Below, in pieces: positions 32,546 to 41,778 of a stretch of 64,000 nt of DNA (the first letter of the stretch is position 1; each line of letters begins with the position of its first letter). The stretch is from Brevibacillus brevis (lineage in GTDB: Bacteria > Bacillota > Bacilli > Brevibacillales > Brevibacillaceae): the NCBI RefSeq assembly GCF_031583145.1, contig NZ_CP134050.1:1946501-2010500 (forward strand). The letters are read 5' to 3'. Position numbers and translations under genes: made by a program. Below the pieces are notes generated by a model, which searched no databases, was not told where the DNA came from, and saw nothing but the letters and a program-made list of their open reading frames with translations.

Positions 32546-32723
32546 GGCTGTCCTCCTGAACACCTTTCTTCTATATCCAAAAAAGTACCTTCTATCATAG
32601 TATCGAATTCGCTTCGCGTCAAACGATGCAGACCCGCGATTTGCAAGGTGCGCAGCCCAAGGCGATGGCAGGGGAGCGGGCCTCCAGAAAGCACTCATTT
32701 GGGAGCCCGAGCCCACGTCCATG

Positions 32724-32752
32724 AAAAAAAGGACAGCCGTATGGCATGTCCT
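32724..32752 (-). terminator. Terminator of the MBL hydrolase gene
   Basis: AGGACA / TGTCCT on the minus strand with an 11-base loop and seven T, touching the stop codon. Confidence 0.75.
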
Positions 32753-33584
32753 ACGTGTGGGAAGTCTCTACATACCTGCCGTAATCCGGAACGGCCACCT
32801 GGTCGAAATCCCGGGCGAGCGTCGTCAGCCCCGCCGAGAGCGTTTCGCCTGAAAGAGGAGGGCCGTGCCCTGTCACAGCTGCGGTTGGCCTCAAAGCGGC
32901 GAGCTTGCGGACGGATTCTCCGGCTGCCTCCCAATCGGTCGTGAAATAACGGGGAGGCCCGCTCACTTCTTCGATTTGCGCCATGACCTTAAACAAGGAA
33001 TCTTGCCTGACGGTAATAAACGCGTCTCCTGCGATCAGCGCACGATCTTCCTCTCTGAAAAAGGAGACGTGTCCGGGGGAGTGGCCGGGAGTGTGAAGCC
33101 ATCGCCAGCCGTGCAGTCCCGGGATGCTTCCGTCAGCGGGCAGCTTTTGCAAATGCTTCCGGATGTCGATGGCTTTGTTGGGAAAGACGGGAGAAAGCTT
33201 GGCGACTAGGCCGCCTTCGACGGTGGAATCCCCCTCGGGATAATCGGTCTGGCCTGTCAGATAGGGAAATTCCAGCTCGTGGGCGAATACCGGGACTCTC
33301 CAGCGCTCCGCCAATTCCGCGACAGCTCCGACATGGTCAAAGTGCCCGTGCGTAAGGAGAATTGCCGCTGGCGGCTGGCCGCCGAATTTCGCTTCTGCGG
33401 CCGCGAGAATGTCGTCAGCAGATTTTGGCATGCCTGTGTCGACGAGGAACCATCCTGCTTGTCCTTCCGCTTGGCTGATGAAAGCGATGTTGACGATCTG
33501 GATGCAATGGCAGTCCAGATTTGGCGCGACGTTTTGCCAGAGGCCGCTCGCCACTGAAGTGACGGGGAGAAAGGGATGTGCCAT
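32751..33584 (-). CDS. MBL-fold metallo-hydrolase
   Basis: A 277-residue metallo-beta-lactamase-fold enzyme. The zinc motif H79-x-H81-x-D83-H84 is in 'LLTHGHFDHVGAVAE', with a further ligand histidine in 'WLHTPGHSPGHVSFF' and an aspartate in 'ALIAGDAFI'. The glyoxalase II / lactonase-like subgroup is the closest by look; the substrate is unknown. ATG 33584 follows GGTGAGGTG. It is divergent from the TetR gene with about 190 bases between them. Confidence 0.88.
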   Translation of the reverse strand: MAHPFLPVTSVASGLWQNVAPNLDCHCIQIVNIAFISQAEGQAGWFLVDTGMPKSADDILAAAEAKFGGQPPAAILLTHGHFDHVGAVAELAERWRVPVFAHELEFPYLTGQTDYPEGDSTVEGGLVAKLSPVFPNKAIDIRKHLQKLPADGSIPGLHGWRWLHTPGHSPGHVSFFREEDRALIAGDAFITVRQDSLFKVMAQIEEVSGPPRYFTTDWEAAGESVRKLAALRPTAAVTGHGPPLSGETLSAGLTTLARDFDQVAVPDYGRYVETSHT

Positions 33585-33697
33585 AGGAACACCTCACCGG
33601 GATTGATTTCTCTCGTTACTGTTTACCTAGTGGAGAGGAAATATGTTTTTTCATCCCGTTTACATTCCGTTTACAGAAATCCGCTATGATTCACCTA

Positions 33698-33747
33698 TTG
33701 ACACATTCAGCTGAGCCGTTTATATTTTTGACTGACACGAAAGTCAA
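33698..33747 (+). promoter_or_regulatory. Promoter and operator of the TetR-ABC exporter operon
   Basis: TTGACA (33698-33703), 17 bases, TATATT (33721-33726) form a strong sigma-A promoter. Just downstream TTGACT-N8-AGTCAA (33728-33747) is an inverted repeat placed to block transcription, a likely TetR operator. This predicts autoregulation. Confidence 0.7.
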
Positions 33748-33775
33748 TGTAAAAACGGCATGGAGGGAAGGGATT

Positions 33776-34432
33776 GTGCCTCGCACGAAAGAGCAAAACG
33801 AAGAGATTCGGCTTCGTCGAAAAGAGGAAATCATGAAAGGCGCCCTGAGCGTTTACGTGGAAAAAGGGTACGCTGCGGCCGAAATCGTGGATGTCGCGGA
33901 GCGGGCAGGGATAGGAAAAGGACTGGTGTACTATTACTACAAAGACAAGCGGTCCCTGTTTCGCGACCTGTTTCTGCACATGTTTCACTTGTCCAATCTG
34001 CACACCCGCCAGCAATTTTCCCGGGAAGGCACGGCGGTAGAGCTGTGCGAAAACTTTGCATCTGTCCAGTTTCACAACCTGTTTGAAAACTCGGCGCACG
34101 TGCTTTTTTTCTTCCGGATGCGCTTCGATCTGCAGGAGCTGTTTTCACAAGAGGAAATGCTCCAACACGTTTGGCGTCACAACAATCTGCAGATCGTTAT
34201 TGAGACGCTTCGCAAGGGGATGGAAGAAGGACAAATCCGGCCGATGTCACCTGAGCTGCTCACGGAGCAATACTGGGGAGCGATCATGCACGCCATGGGC
34301 TTCCTGAAGCGGAAGAAGGATGCTTTGCTGAAGCAGGGCAAAAGCCTGGAAGAGGCCGAGCAGCTGCTGCAAAGCGAAATCAGGGACGCGGCGCGTACGT
34401 GCGCCGCAATGATCCGCGCGAACGCGCGATAG
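33776..34432 (+). CDS. TetR family transcriptional regulator
   Basis: A 218-residue repressor. The helix-turn-helix is in 'VEKGYAAAEIVDVAERAGIG' followed by 'KGLVYYYYKDKRSLFRDLFL', which is classic TetR. GTG 33776 lies eight bases after GGAGGGA; the in-frame upstream part to 33686 covers the promoter and is rejected. It is followed after 27 bases by the two ABC exporter genes, so it most likely represses them and itself until a ligand binds. Confidence 0.92.
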   Translation: MPRTKEQNEEIRLRRKEEIMKGALSVYVEKGYAAAEIVDVAERAGIGKGLVYYYYKDKRSLFRDLFLHMFHLSNLHTRQQFSREGTAVELCENFASVQFHNLFENSAHVLFFFRMRFDLQELFSQEEMLQHVWRHNNLQIVIETLRKGMEEGQIRPMSPELLTEQYWGAIMHAMGFLKRKKDALLKQGKSLEEAEQLLQSEIRDAARTCAAMIRANAR

Positions 34433-34459
34433 CTTAATTCATACCGGAGGGTGGTACTT

Positions 34460-36190
34460 TTGGTAAAACTCATGCGGTTCTTGCGGCCTTACCGGTATAT
34501 GGTCGTGATGACCATGGTATTTGTGCTGCTTCAATCCATCGCGAATTTGTATCTGCCGACATTGATGTCCGACATCGTAAACGAAGGCATCGTCAAAGAA
34601 AACACCGGCTACATCTGGAAAATCGGCGGGTTGATGCTGCTGGTATCGGCAGTGGGAGCGGTTTTGTCCGTGGCAGCCAGCTACTTGTCTTCGCGAGCAG
34701 CTTCCGGCTTCGGGAAGATGCTTCGCAGCAGTGTGTTCACCCATATTGAAAGATTCTCGCTTCAGGAATTCGACAAACTGGGGACAGCTTCGCTCATCAC
34801 GCGAACGACGAATGACATCACCCAGGTCCAGCAAGTGCTGAACATGATGCTGAGGATGATGGTCATGGCGCCGATGATGTGTATCGGCGGAATCGTCATG
34901 GCGCTGTCGAAGGACGCTCATTTGTCTCTCGTCATAATCGTAGCGGTTCCGATCCTCGCATTGGCGATCTTCGGGATCGGTTCCAAAGGAATTCCTTATT
35001 TCAAAGCGATGCAAACGAAGATCGACAAGCTGAATCTGGTGCTTCGCGAGTATTTGACAGGCATCCGCGTGGTCCGCGCCTTCAACCGGACCGAGCATGA
35101 ACAGGAACGTTTCAACCGTGCGAATGAAGATGTCACTGCGACGGCGATCAAAGCCAACCAGATCATGGCCGGGATGATGCCCGTCATGATGCTGATGATG
35201 AACGTGACCCAAATCGCCATCATTTGGTTCGGGGGCCTGCGCATCAGCACCGGGCATATGCAGGTCGGCGATTTGATGGCGTTTCTGCAATATGCGATGC
35301 AGATTCTTTTCTCGCTCATGATGGCGTCGATGATGTTCAGCATGGTGCCGAGGGCATCAGCCTCCGCGATGCGCATCCATGAAGTGCTCGCAACCGATCC
35401 GGTCATTCACGATAGCGAAAAAGCGGGGACCAAAGAAAGCAGCGAGCGAGGCCAAGTCACATTTGACAAGGTGACCTTCCGCTATCCGGGTGCGGAAAAG
35501 CCTGCGCTGTCGTCGATCTCCTTTACTGCCAAGCCGGGCCAGGTCACTGCCATCATCGGCGGCACGGGCTCCGGCAAGTCGACGCTGGTGAGCCTGATCC
35601 CGCGTTTCTATGACGTCGAGAGCGGCAGCATCCGCATCGGAAATACGGATGTGCGGGACATGTCCCAAAGCGCGCTCCGCTCCAGAATCGGATTCGTCCC
35701 GCAAAAGGCGTTGCTCTTTACGGGGACGATCGCAGACAACATTCGTTACGGAAAAGAAGATGCGACGGATGAGGAAGTCGTTCATGCGGCTCAGGTCGCA
35801 CAGGCGGCCGAGTTCATCGCCGACATGAAAGACGGAGTCCACACCGTCCTCGCCCAAGGAGGCTCGAATCTGTCGGGGGGACAAAAACAACGCTTGTCCA
35901 TCGCACGGGCGCTGGTCCGGAAGCCGGATGTGTACGTGTTCGACGACAGTTTTTCCGCGCTGGATTTCAAGACAGACGCAAAGCTGCGTGCGGCCTTGAA
36001 AAATGAAACCGAGAACGCGACGGTGATCATCGTGGCCCAGCGGGTAAATACCGTCATGGACGCAGACCAGATCATTGTACTGGAAGAGGGCGAAATCGCG
36101 GGAACCGGCACGCACCGCGAGCTGCTGGAAACCTGCGCAGTGTACAGGGAGATAGTCAAATCCCAGCTGACAGAGGAGGAGATCGCATGA
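34460..36190 (+). CDS. Heterodimeric multidrug ABC exporter, subunit with degenerate ATP site
   Basis: A 576-residue half-transporter: six membrane helices then an ATPase domain. Walker A is 'GGTGSGKST' (about 368), the signature is 'LSGGQKQR' (about 471), and Walker B is 'VYVFDDSFSALD' (about 492). The second acidic residue after Walker B is Asp instead of the catalytic Glu, the mark of the non-hydrolysing site in BmrC/LmrC/TM287-type heterodimers. The TTG start at 34460 is eight bases from GGAGGG. Its stop overlaps the start of the partner gene (ATGA). Confidence 0.92.
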   Translation: MVKLMRFLRPYRYMVVMTMVFVLLQSIANLYLPTLMSDIVNEGIVKENTGYIWKIGGLMLLVSAVGAVLSVAASYLSSRAASGFGKMLRSSVFTHIERFSLQEFDKLGTASLITRTTNDITQVQQVLNMMLRMMVMAPMMCIGGIVMALSKDAHLSLVIIVAVPILALAIFGIGSKGIPYFKAMQTKIDKLNLVLREYLTGIRVVRAFNRTEHEQERFNRANEDVTATAIKANQIMAGMMPVMMLMMNVTQIAIIWFGGLRISTGHMQVGDLMAFLQYAMQILFSLMMASMMFSMVPRASASAMRIHEVLATDPVIHDSEKAGTKESSERGQVTFDKVTFRYPGAEKPALSSISFTAKPGQVTAIIGGTGSGKSTLVSLIPRFYDVESGSIRIGNTDVRDMSQSALRSRIGFVPQKALLFTGTIADNIRYGKEDATDEEVVHAAQVAQAAEFIADMKDGVHTVLAQGGSNLSGGQKQRLSIARALVRKPDVYVFDDSFSALDFKTDAKLRAALKNETENATVIIVAQRVNTVMDADQIIVLEEGEIAGTGTHRELLETCAVYREIVKSQLTEEEIA

Positions 36191-38094
36191 GTGAAGAACA
36201 ACGGCGCACACCTCCCGGACCCCCAGGGGCAGGGCCAGGTGGGCAGAGGCCAATGGGATTTGGCGGAGGACCGGGAATGCTGACCATGCCTGGCCAAAAA
36301 GCCAAAAACTTCAAGGGAACGCTGCGGCGCTTGCTCGGCTATCTGAAGCCGTATCGGGTGAAGCTGTCGGTCGTCTTCCTGACGGCGGCGCTCAGCACAT
36401 TGTTTAGCATCCTGAGTCCCAAGCTGCTCGGAAATGCGACGACGACCATTTTCGAAGGCTTCATGGGGAAACTGAAGGGAGTGCCGGGGGCCACGTTCGA
36501 TTTTTCCGCCGTCTGGCAGATCGTCCTGACTTTGATCGGGCTCTATCTGTTCTCGTCGCTGTTTGCCTACGTGCAGCAGTACCTCATGGCGGGAGTCGCG
36601 CAGAAGATCGTCTACACCTTGCGCAAAGAAGTGAATGAAAAGCTGGCGAGGCTGCCGCTTAGATACTTCGACGGGCGCACGCACGGGGAAGTCATGAGCC
36701 GGGTGGTCAATGACGTCGATACCATTAGCGGTACGCTGCAGCAAAGTTTGACGCAGATGATTACTTCCGTCATTACACTGATCGGCGTCATCGTGATGAT
36801 GCTCACGATCAGTCCGCTCATGACGCTCATCGTGCTGGTGACGATTCCGCTCAGCTTTGTCGTCATCAAGCAAGTCGCGTTGCGTTCCATGCCGCATTTC
36901 AAAGGACAGCAGCAGGCGCTTGGAGCTTTGAACGGACACGTCGAAGAGATGTACACGGGGCACAAGATCGTAAAAGCGTTCGGCCGCGAGCAGAGCGCGA
37001 TTGAGAAGTTCGATTCCATCAACGAGAAGCTGTACGAATCCGGCTGGAAGGCCCAGTTCATCGCCGGCGTCATGATGCCGCTCATGATGCTCGTCGGAAA
37101 CATCGGCTTCGTGCTCGTCAGCGTGGTGGGAGGAATCCTGGTGACCCGCGGCAGTATTTCCATCGGGGACGTTCAGGCGTTTATCCAGTACGCCCAGCAG
37201 TTCTCCCAGCCGATCACGCAGACGGCCAACATCGCGAACATCATTCAATCGACACTGGTTTCTGCCGAGCGCATCTTTGAGATCCTCGACGAGCGGGAGG
37301 AAGCGGAAGAGGCGGTTTCGCAGACGGCTTCCACCGGCTATCAAGGGCATGTGCGGTTTGAGAATGTGTCGTTTGGCTACAAAGAAGGCGAGCCGCTCAT
37401 TCAACACATGAACATCGATGTGACTCCCGGCATGACGGTAGCGATCGTGGGTCCGACCGGGGCCGGAAAAACGACCCTTGTCAATCTGCTCATGCGCTTC
37501 TACGAGATCGGAGAGGGCAGAATCACGATCGACGGCAGGGACATCCGCAGCATGCCACGCAGCGAACTGCGCAGCCAGTTCGGGATGGTCCTGCAGGATA
37601 CGTGGTTGTTCAACGGGACGGTCCTGGAAAACATCGCCTATGGCCGCGCAGGAGCGAGCGAGGAAGAGATCATTCAGGCGGCACGGGCCGCGCATGCGGA
37701 CCATTTCGTGCGTACGCTGCCGGATGGCTATGAGACGGTATTGAATGAAGAGGCTTCGAACATTTCGCAGGGACAAAAGCAGCTACTGACGATTGCGAGA
37801 GCGTTTCTGGCCGATCCGGCTATTTTGATTCTCGACGAGGCGACGAGCAGTGTCGACACCCGCACCGAGCTGTTGATCCAAAAAGCGATGAGCGGCCTGA
37901 TGCAAGGCCGAACGAGCTTTGTCATCGCGCACCGGCTCTCCACGATCCGGGACGCTGATCTGATCCTCGTCATGAATCACGGAACCGTCATTGAGCAGGG
38001 CAATCACGAAGAGCTGCTGGCAAAAGGCGGCTTCTACGCCGATTTGTACAACAGCCAGTTTTCCCAGGGCAGTGCAACTCAGCAAGTGAGCTGA
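36187..38094 (+). CDS. Heterodimeric multidrug ABC exporter, catalytic partner
   Basis: A 635-residue half-transporter with a Gly/Pro-rich N-terminal extension ('RRTPPGPPGAGPGGQRPMGF'), six membrane helices and an ATPase domain. Walker A is 'GPTGAGKTT' (about 421) and Walker B is 'AILILDEATSSVD' with the normal Glu (about 547). The signature is 'ISQGQKQL' rather than LSGGQ, as in BmrD/LmrD/TM288. Combining the two subunits gives one complete and one degenerate ATP site. Translationally coupled to the first subunit; a terminator follows. Confidence 0.92.
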   Translation: MSEEQRRTPPGPPGAGPGGQRPMGFGGGPGMLTMPGQKAKNFKGTLRRLLGYLKPYRVKLSVVFLTAALSTLFSILSPKLLGNATTTIFEGFMGKLKGVPGATFDFSAVWQIVLTLIGLYLFSSLFAYVQQYLMAGVAQKIVYTLRKEVNEKLARLPLRYFDGRTHGEVMSRVVNDVDTISGTLQQSLTQMITSVITLIGVIVMMLTISPLMTLIVLVTIPLSFVVIKQVALRSMPHFKGQQQALGALNGHVEEMYTGHKIVKAFGREQSAIEKFDSINEKLYESGWKAQFIAGVMMPLMMLVGNIGFVLVSVVGGILVTRGSISIGDVQAFIQYAQQFSQPITQTANIANIIQSTLVSAERIFEILDEREEAEEAVSQTASTGYQGHVRFENVSFGYKEGEPLIQHMNIDVTPGMTVAIVGPTGAGKTTLVNLLMRFYEIGEGRITIDGRDIRSMPRSELRSQFGMVLQDTWLFNGTVLENIAYGRAGASEEEIIQAARAAHADHFVRTLPDGYETVLNEEASNISQGQKQLLTIARAFLADPAILILDEATSSVDTRTELLIQKAMSGLMQGRTSFVIAHRLSTIRDADLILVMNHGTVIEQGNHEELLAKGGFYADLYNSQFSQGSATQQVS

Positions 38095-38180
38095 CGGGAA
38101 CGGGGCGTGGATGGGCAGGACATCGCCTGGGGATGGGGCCAAATCACGCTTTTCAACAAAAGACAGCCGAACCAGCAAGA

Positions 38181-38212
38181 AGGCCCTCGCGAATCGTGCG
38201 AGGGCCTGTTTG
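38181..38212. terminator. Terminator between the ABC exporter and the convergent gene
   Basis: Perfect 10-bp stem AGGCCCTCGC / GCGAGGGCCT, 7-base loop, followed by GTTTGTTT. Likely shared with the convergent gene at 38222-39127. Confidence 0.85.
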
Positions 38213-38221
38213 TTTCGGGAA

Positions 38222-39127
38222 TTATTTGGTATCAGTGCTTTCGGTCGAGCTCGCCTCGGACTCCTTGTCCGCGTCCGAGCTGTCGTCTTTCCGGGAATCA
38301 TCCGCTTTGGCTTCATCCTGCTCCTGCAAGTCGTCGATGATGACGATTTTTCCTTCCTCTTGCCAATCCACGTTGGCATTCAGCTGCTCACTGATAAAGC
38401 GGAGAGGCAGGAAGACACGGCCGTTTTTCAGGACAGGCGCGATATCGAGTGCGATCGTTTTGCCATCGACGGTCGCTTCTTTTTTGTCCACGTACAGCGT
38501 AATGGACTGCTCTCCACGAGTGATGAGCACCGTGCGTTTTTCCGCATCCCATTTCACATCTGCCTTAAGAGCGGAGCTGATGGCTCGTACAGGCACCAAT
38601 GCTCGTCCGCCTTGCACGAACGGAGCCACATCCGACTGGACCAACTCGCCATCCACGAAGGCTTTGACGTCCTTTTCGCCTGCCGATTCAAGCAGTTCGC
38701 CCAATTTCTTGAAAGGGGTATGGTCGCCTTTTTGGTACGTGCGGGAAAGGAGCTCCAGCTGCACTTCCAAAGCCCCGTGCTTGTCCGCTTTCTTTTCCAG
38801 ATCAGCAACGAGCTGCTCGTATTTCTCTTTTTGCTCCGCAGTCACCTCGGAGGCATGCTTCAGTTCCTGGCGAAGCTCGATCAGTTGTTTTTTCAAAGCG
38901 ACGTCTTTGATCGAAGATGGATTGGCATCTTCCGGATCCGCTGTCGAGCTGTCAGAGGATTCCGCCGTTTCATCATTCGTGTTTGCCTTTGCTTCTGCTT
39001 TCACTTCAGCCTTTCCGTTGCTGTTGCCTTGTCCGTTCCCTTTGTTGTCGGCATTTGCCGCCAGCGCTACGGAGATGCTGCTCGTCAGCAAGATCGCTGC
39101 CAATGTGGAAGATACCAGTTTTTTCAT
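38222..39127 (-). CDS. Secreted protein with copper-amine-oxidase N-terminal-like domain
   Basis: A 301-residue exported protein. The signal peptide 'KKLVSSTLAAILLTSSISVA' ends at 'LAANA'. A low-complexity Ala/Lys/Glu linker and a coiled coil (about 75-130) follow. The stalk domain has 'FVDGELVQSDVAPFVQGGRA', 'LVPVRAISSALKADVKWDAE' and a second half 'LPLRFISEQLNANVDWQEEG', typical of Cu_amine_oxidN1 domains. That domain is a common envelope module in Bacillales and implies no oxidase activity. The tail is acidic and Ser/Asp-rich. Confidence 0.85.
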   Translation of the reverse strand: MKKLVSSTLAAILLTSSISVALAANADNKGNGQGNSNGKAEVKAEAKANTNDETAESSDSSTADPEDANPSSIKDVALKKQLIELRQELKHASEVTAEQKEKYEQLVADLEKKADKHGALEVQLELLSRTYQKGDHTPFKKLGELLESAGEKDVKAFVDGELVQSDVAPFVQGGRALVPVRAISSALKADVKWDAEKRTVLITRGEQSITLYVDKKEATVDGKTIALDIAPVLKNGRVFLPLRFISEQLNANVDWQEEGKIVIIDDLQEQDEAKADDSRKDDSSDADKESEASSTESTDTK

Positions 39128-39314
39128 GTTCGTGTCCTCTCCTTCTAGATGCTATGTATGCCGTCTTGGCAAGTACCTGACGGAGGCGGAGAGGAAAAAG
39201 TTGCAACGGGAGGACACTTTTGCAAAAAAGCACTTCCCGTTTTTTTCCTGTGCTACAATGAGGATTTCAGGGGCGATTCGGAACTGTCCGCGTCAACGGG
39301 AGACTCCATCTGCC

Positions 39315-39497
39315 TTACAGTGCAATTCGCAAGATCCCGACTACAAGGGCGATTGCGCCAAACACTCTTCCAAAGGTAATGGCGGCCTCGGATGGCTGAG
39401 CATCCTTGATTTTCCACCCCTCCAGCAAAAACCACATCACTCCCGGAGCCAGGATGGATAACACTCCATATACGATCAGCAGGATTCCTAGCAGCAT
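39315..39497 (-). CDS. Small membrane protein, DUF6199-like
   Basis: A 60-residue protein with two helices. The pattern 'P-x-x-W-x-L-x-E-GWKIKDAQPSEA...GRVFGAIALVVGI' matches DUF6199 as I know it. ATG 39497 follows GGAGGTGATCG. Function unknown. Confidence 0.65.
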   Translation of the reverse strand: MLLGILLIVYGVLSILAPGVMWFLLEGWKIKDAQPSEAAITFGRVFGAIALVVGILRIAL

Positions 39498-39623
39498 ACA
39501 GCGATCACCTCCGCGGGCTTACTTGCAATTTTTTTACTTCGATTCTCCTACGTATTGGAAATAATTAGGTTTCATCGGGGAAGGAAGGAGCGATAGCCGG
39601 TCGGAAAAAAGCATGCAAAACAA

Positions 39624-39650
39624 GCGATCCAAAACCGGGATCGTTTTTTT
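39624..39650. terminator. Free-standing terminator upstream of the ECF sigma gene
   Basis: GCGATCC / GGGATCG around AAAACC followed by seven T on the plus strand. No gene on that strand ends just before it, so it may end a small RNA or act as an attenuator. Confidence 0.6.
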
Positions 39651-39726
39651 ATTCGTAACGTGTGACAAATCGTGTCCCGAAGGATCTAACCCAATAGGAA
39701 GACAATGACAGGAGGTGACGAGGCTA

Positions 39727-40263
39727 GTGAGCGAGATTTTGCTGCAAGTGACGAGAGAAGCGCAGCTGGAGCTGCTGATGAAGCAATACGGGAGAAAAAT
39801 CGTTCATTTCGTCTACCTTCTCACCAAGGACAGAAGCATGGCGGAGGATGTCACGCAGGAAGCGTTTATCAAGGTGTACCAGCACCTGCATACGTTTCGC
39901 GGCGAGAGCCAAATCCAGACGTGGCTGTACAAAATCGCCCTGAACGAAGCGAAAAAGCAGCTGCGCAGATGGTCGTTTCGCCACCTGTTTTACACGCCAC
40001 GCGTGGCCGAACTCAAGGACGAGCAGGAAAGCCATTCCCCACGTCTGCTGGAAACGATCGAGAAGTCGGAGCTGGCGGACATGATCATGCAGCTTCCTTT
40101 TGCGTATCGGCAGGTCATCGCTTTGCACTACTACCAGGATCTGACCATTCAGGAAGTGGGACACATTCTCGGGGTGTCCGAAGGGGCTGCGAGGAACAAG
40201 CTGTATCGGGCTCGCAACCGGTTAAAGGAGATTCTGCAAAAGGAGGGGTATGCTTGGGAGTAG
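39727..40263 (+). CDS. ECF-type RNA polymerase sigma factor
   Basis: A 178-residue sigma-70-family factor with regions 2 and 4 only. Region 2 contains 'YLLTKDRSMAEDVTQEAFIK' and 'FRGESQIQTWLYKIALNEAK'; region 4 contains 'LPFAYRQVIALHYYQDLTIQ' and 'EVGHILGVSEGAARNKLYRA'. The start GTG 39727 lies nine bases from AGGAGGTG; GTG 39715 overlaps that site. The stop overlaps the start of the DUF4179 membrane protein, the expected anti-sigma partner. An AAC...CGTGTC pattern around 39655-39675 could be an autoregulated promoter, but this is weak. Confidence 0.9.
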   Translation: MSEILLQVTREAQLELLMKQYGRKIVHFVYLLTKDRSMAEDVTQEAFIKVYQHLHTFRGESQIQTWLYKIALNEAKKQLRRWSFRHLFYTPRVAELKDEQESHSPRLLETIEKSELADMIMQLPFAYRQVIALHYYQDLTIQEVGHILGVSEGAARNKLYRARNRLKEILQKEGYAWE

Positions 40264-41630
40264 AAGAGCAGTTGAAGAAGTTTGTCTATTCTCCGGATGA
40301 TGCTCGCTGGACGAATCTGGATTTGAACGAGGAGATGGAACAGACGATCTGGACCAGCATTCGAGAGCGGCGGGAAGCCAGGAATCGAAAGCTCAGGCAG
40401 AGCCTCGTAGCTGCGTGTTGTCTCTTGCTCGCCTTCGTCACGATCAAGCTGACCGGACTGTGGGCGGAACCGAGCACCGCGGTATTGCCGGCCGCCTACG
40501 GCTCAATTTTTGCGGCAGTCGGAGATCAGCGCTTTCAAGACATTGCAAAAAAAGGCTTGACGAGCAAAGTGGATCTGCAGAAGACCGACATGGGTGTGGC
40601 TGTGACGATCTCCGAGGTGTATTACGACCGGGGCATGCTGGCTTTCAGCTACGCCGTGCAATTCCCGGAGGAAAAGGATCGAGGCCTGACCATGAAAGAA
40701 AGGACTCCGGAATTCGAGGTCAAAATCAACGGCCAAAATAAGAGACTGCAGTGGGATGACGGCTTCAACGACCAATGGAATGCGAAAGTGGTAAAAGAAA
40801 TCCAGCCCCGCCTGTACGCCGGGATTGTCACACTGCGACCCATGGACGAGTTGCCGGACGAATTTACGCTGGAGTTGGACATTCCCCGCGTTGGGATCAT
40901 CGGCAGCAGCGGCAAATGGAAGTATGCTATCCCCGTGAAGCTGCAAGATCAGGTAAAGCGTGAGCTGCGGACGCTGCGGCCGAATCAGGTAATCGACTGG
41001 TACGGCAACGAAGTCACGATCAAGGAGATCCGAATGATGCCGTCGATGCTCCAGGTGGAAGTCTACCAGCATCTTAATCCGAATCGAAAGGTAGAGGGAA
41101 TCACCGGCCAGCTAGCCGACGGGAAACGTCTGCAAGGAGGCGTTCGCTACATCCAGTCGTACGATTACAAGACGTCTGACTTGACACTGATCTTCCCGCC
41201 AGTCCATCAAATGGCGGACAGCATTCGCTTGACTCTCTGGATCGACGAACCGGATGTGCCAGGAGAGCGAAAGAAAAAATCCTATGAGGTAAAGGATGTC
41301 CCGTTTCGATTGTCCGACATGAACAAGCAGGTCGAAATTACCGATTTCGCACAAAGAGGGGGCGAGGCGAAGATCTACTACAAGACGAAAGATACAGATG
41401 GTATCCCGCGTACGTTGACGCTGGAAGACACGTCGGGCGAGGAGTATTTTGTACTTGCAACTGAAGGCTACCAAAAGTCGGGAGACGCCTACAAGATTGC
41501 GCTGATTTTCCCTGTCCCCACAGGCAGAACCATTCAAAGGCTCAATGAGTACTATTACGACACGAAGCAGGGAGAGAGGATCGATAGCGGAGAGAATCGA
41601 AAAAAAGAGATTTCGATCCCCCTGCAGTAA
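40254..41630 (+). CDS. DUF4179-type membrane protein, probable anti-sigma factor
   Basis: A 458-residue single-pass protein. The N-terminal cytoplasmic part (about 1-47) includes 'YSPDDARWTNLDLNEEMEQT', then a membrane helix 'LVAACCLLLAFVTIKLTGLW', then a long extracytoplasmic domain with DUF4179-like beta structure. TTG 40254 follows AAAGGAGGGG and overlaps the end of the sigma gene by ten bases, so the two are coupled. By analogy the N-terminal segment binds the sigma factor and the outer domain senses envelope state; the inducing signal is unknown. Confidence 0.8.
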   Translation: MGVEEQLKKFVYSPDDARWTNLDLNEEMEQTIWTSIRERREARNRKLRQSLVAACCLLLAFVTIKLTGLWAEPSTAVLPAAYGSIFAAVGDQRFQDIAKKGLTSKVDLQKTDMGVAVTISEVYYDRGMLAFSYAVQFPEEKDRGLTMKERTPEFEVKINGQNKRLQWDDGFNDQWNAKVVKEIQPRLYAGIVTLRPMDELPDEFTLELDIPRVGIIGSSGKWKYAIPVKLQDQVKRELRTLRPNQVIDWYGNEVTIKEIRMMPSMLQVEVYQHLNPNRKVEGITGQLADGKRLQGGVRYIQSYDYKTSDLTLIFPPVHQMADSIRLTLWIDEPDVPGERKKKSYEVKDVPFRLSDMNKQVEITDFAQRGGEAKIYYKTKDTDGIPRTLTLEDTSGEEYFVLATEGYQKSGDAYKIALIFPVPTGRTIQRLNEYYYDTKQGERIDSGENRKKEISIPLQ

Positions 41631-41778
41631 TCCCGGGAGAAACTAGCGATCGGAATCCATTATTGGCCTTTCGACTCATAGGGATTCTCCGGCTTCATCA
41701 TGTATGATGGTGATATGGTACCATTTGGCAGGGGAAACAGGTCGAATGGAGGAGAATGAGAGATAAAGGAGTCGCATT

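Noticed and set aside
38133..39461. 442-codon plus-strand frame rich in serine
   Set aside because: It is antisense to the signal-peptide-bearing copper-amine-oxidase-domain protein and has no ribosome site.
39715..39726. Earlier GTG start for the ECF sigma factor
   Set aside because: That GTG lies within the AGGAGGTG ribosome site itself; GTG 39727 is correctly spaced.
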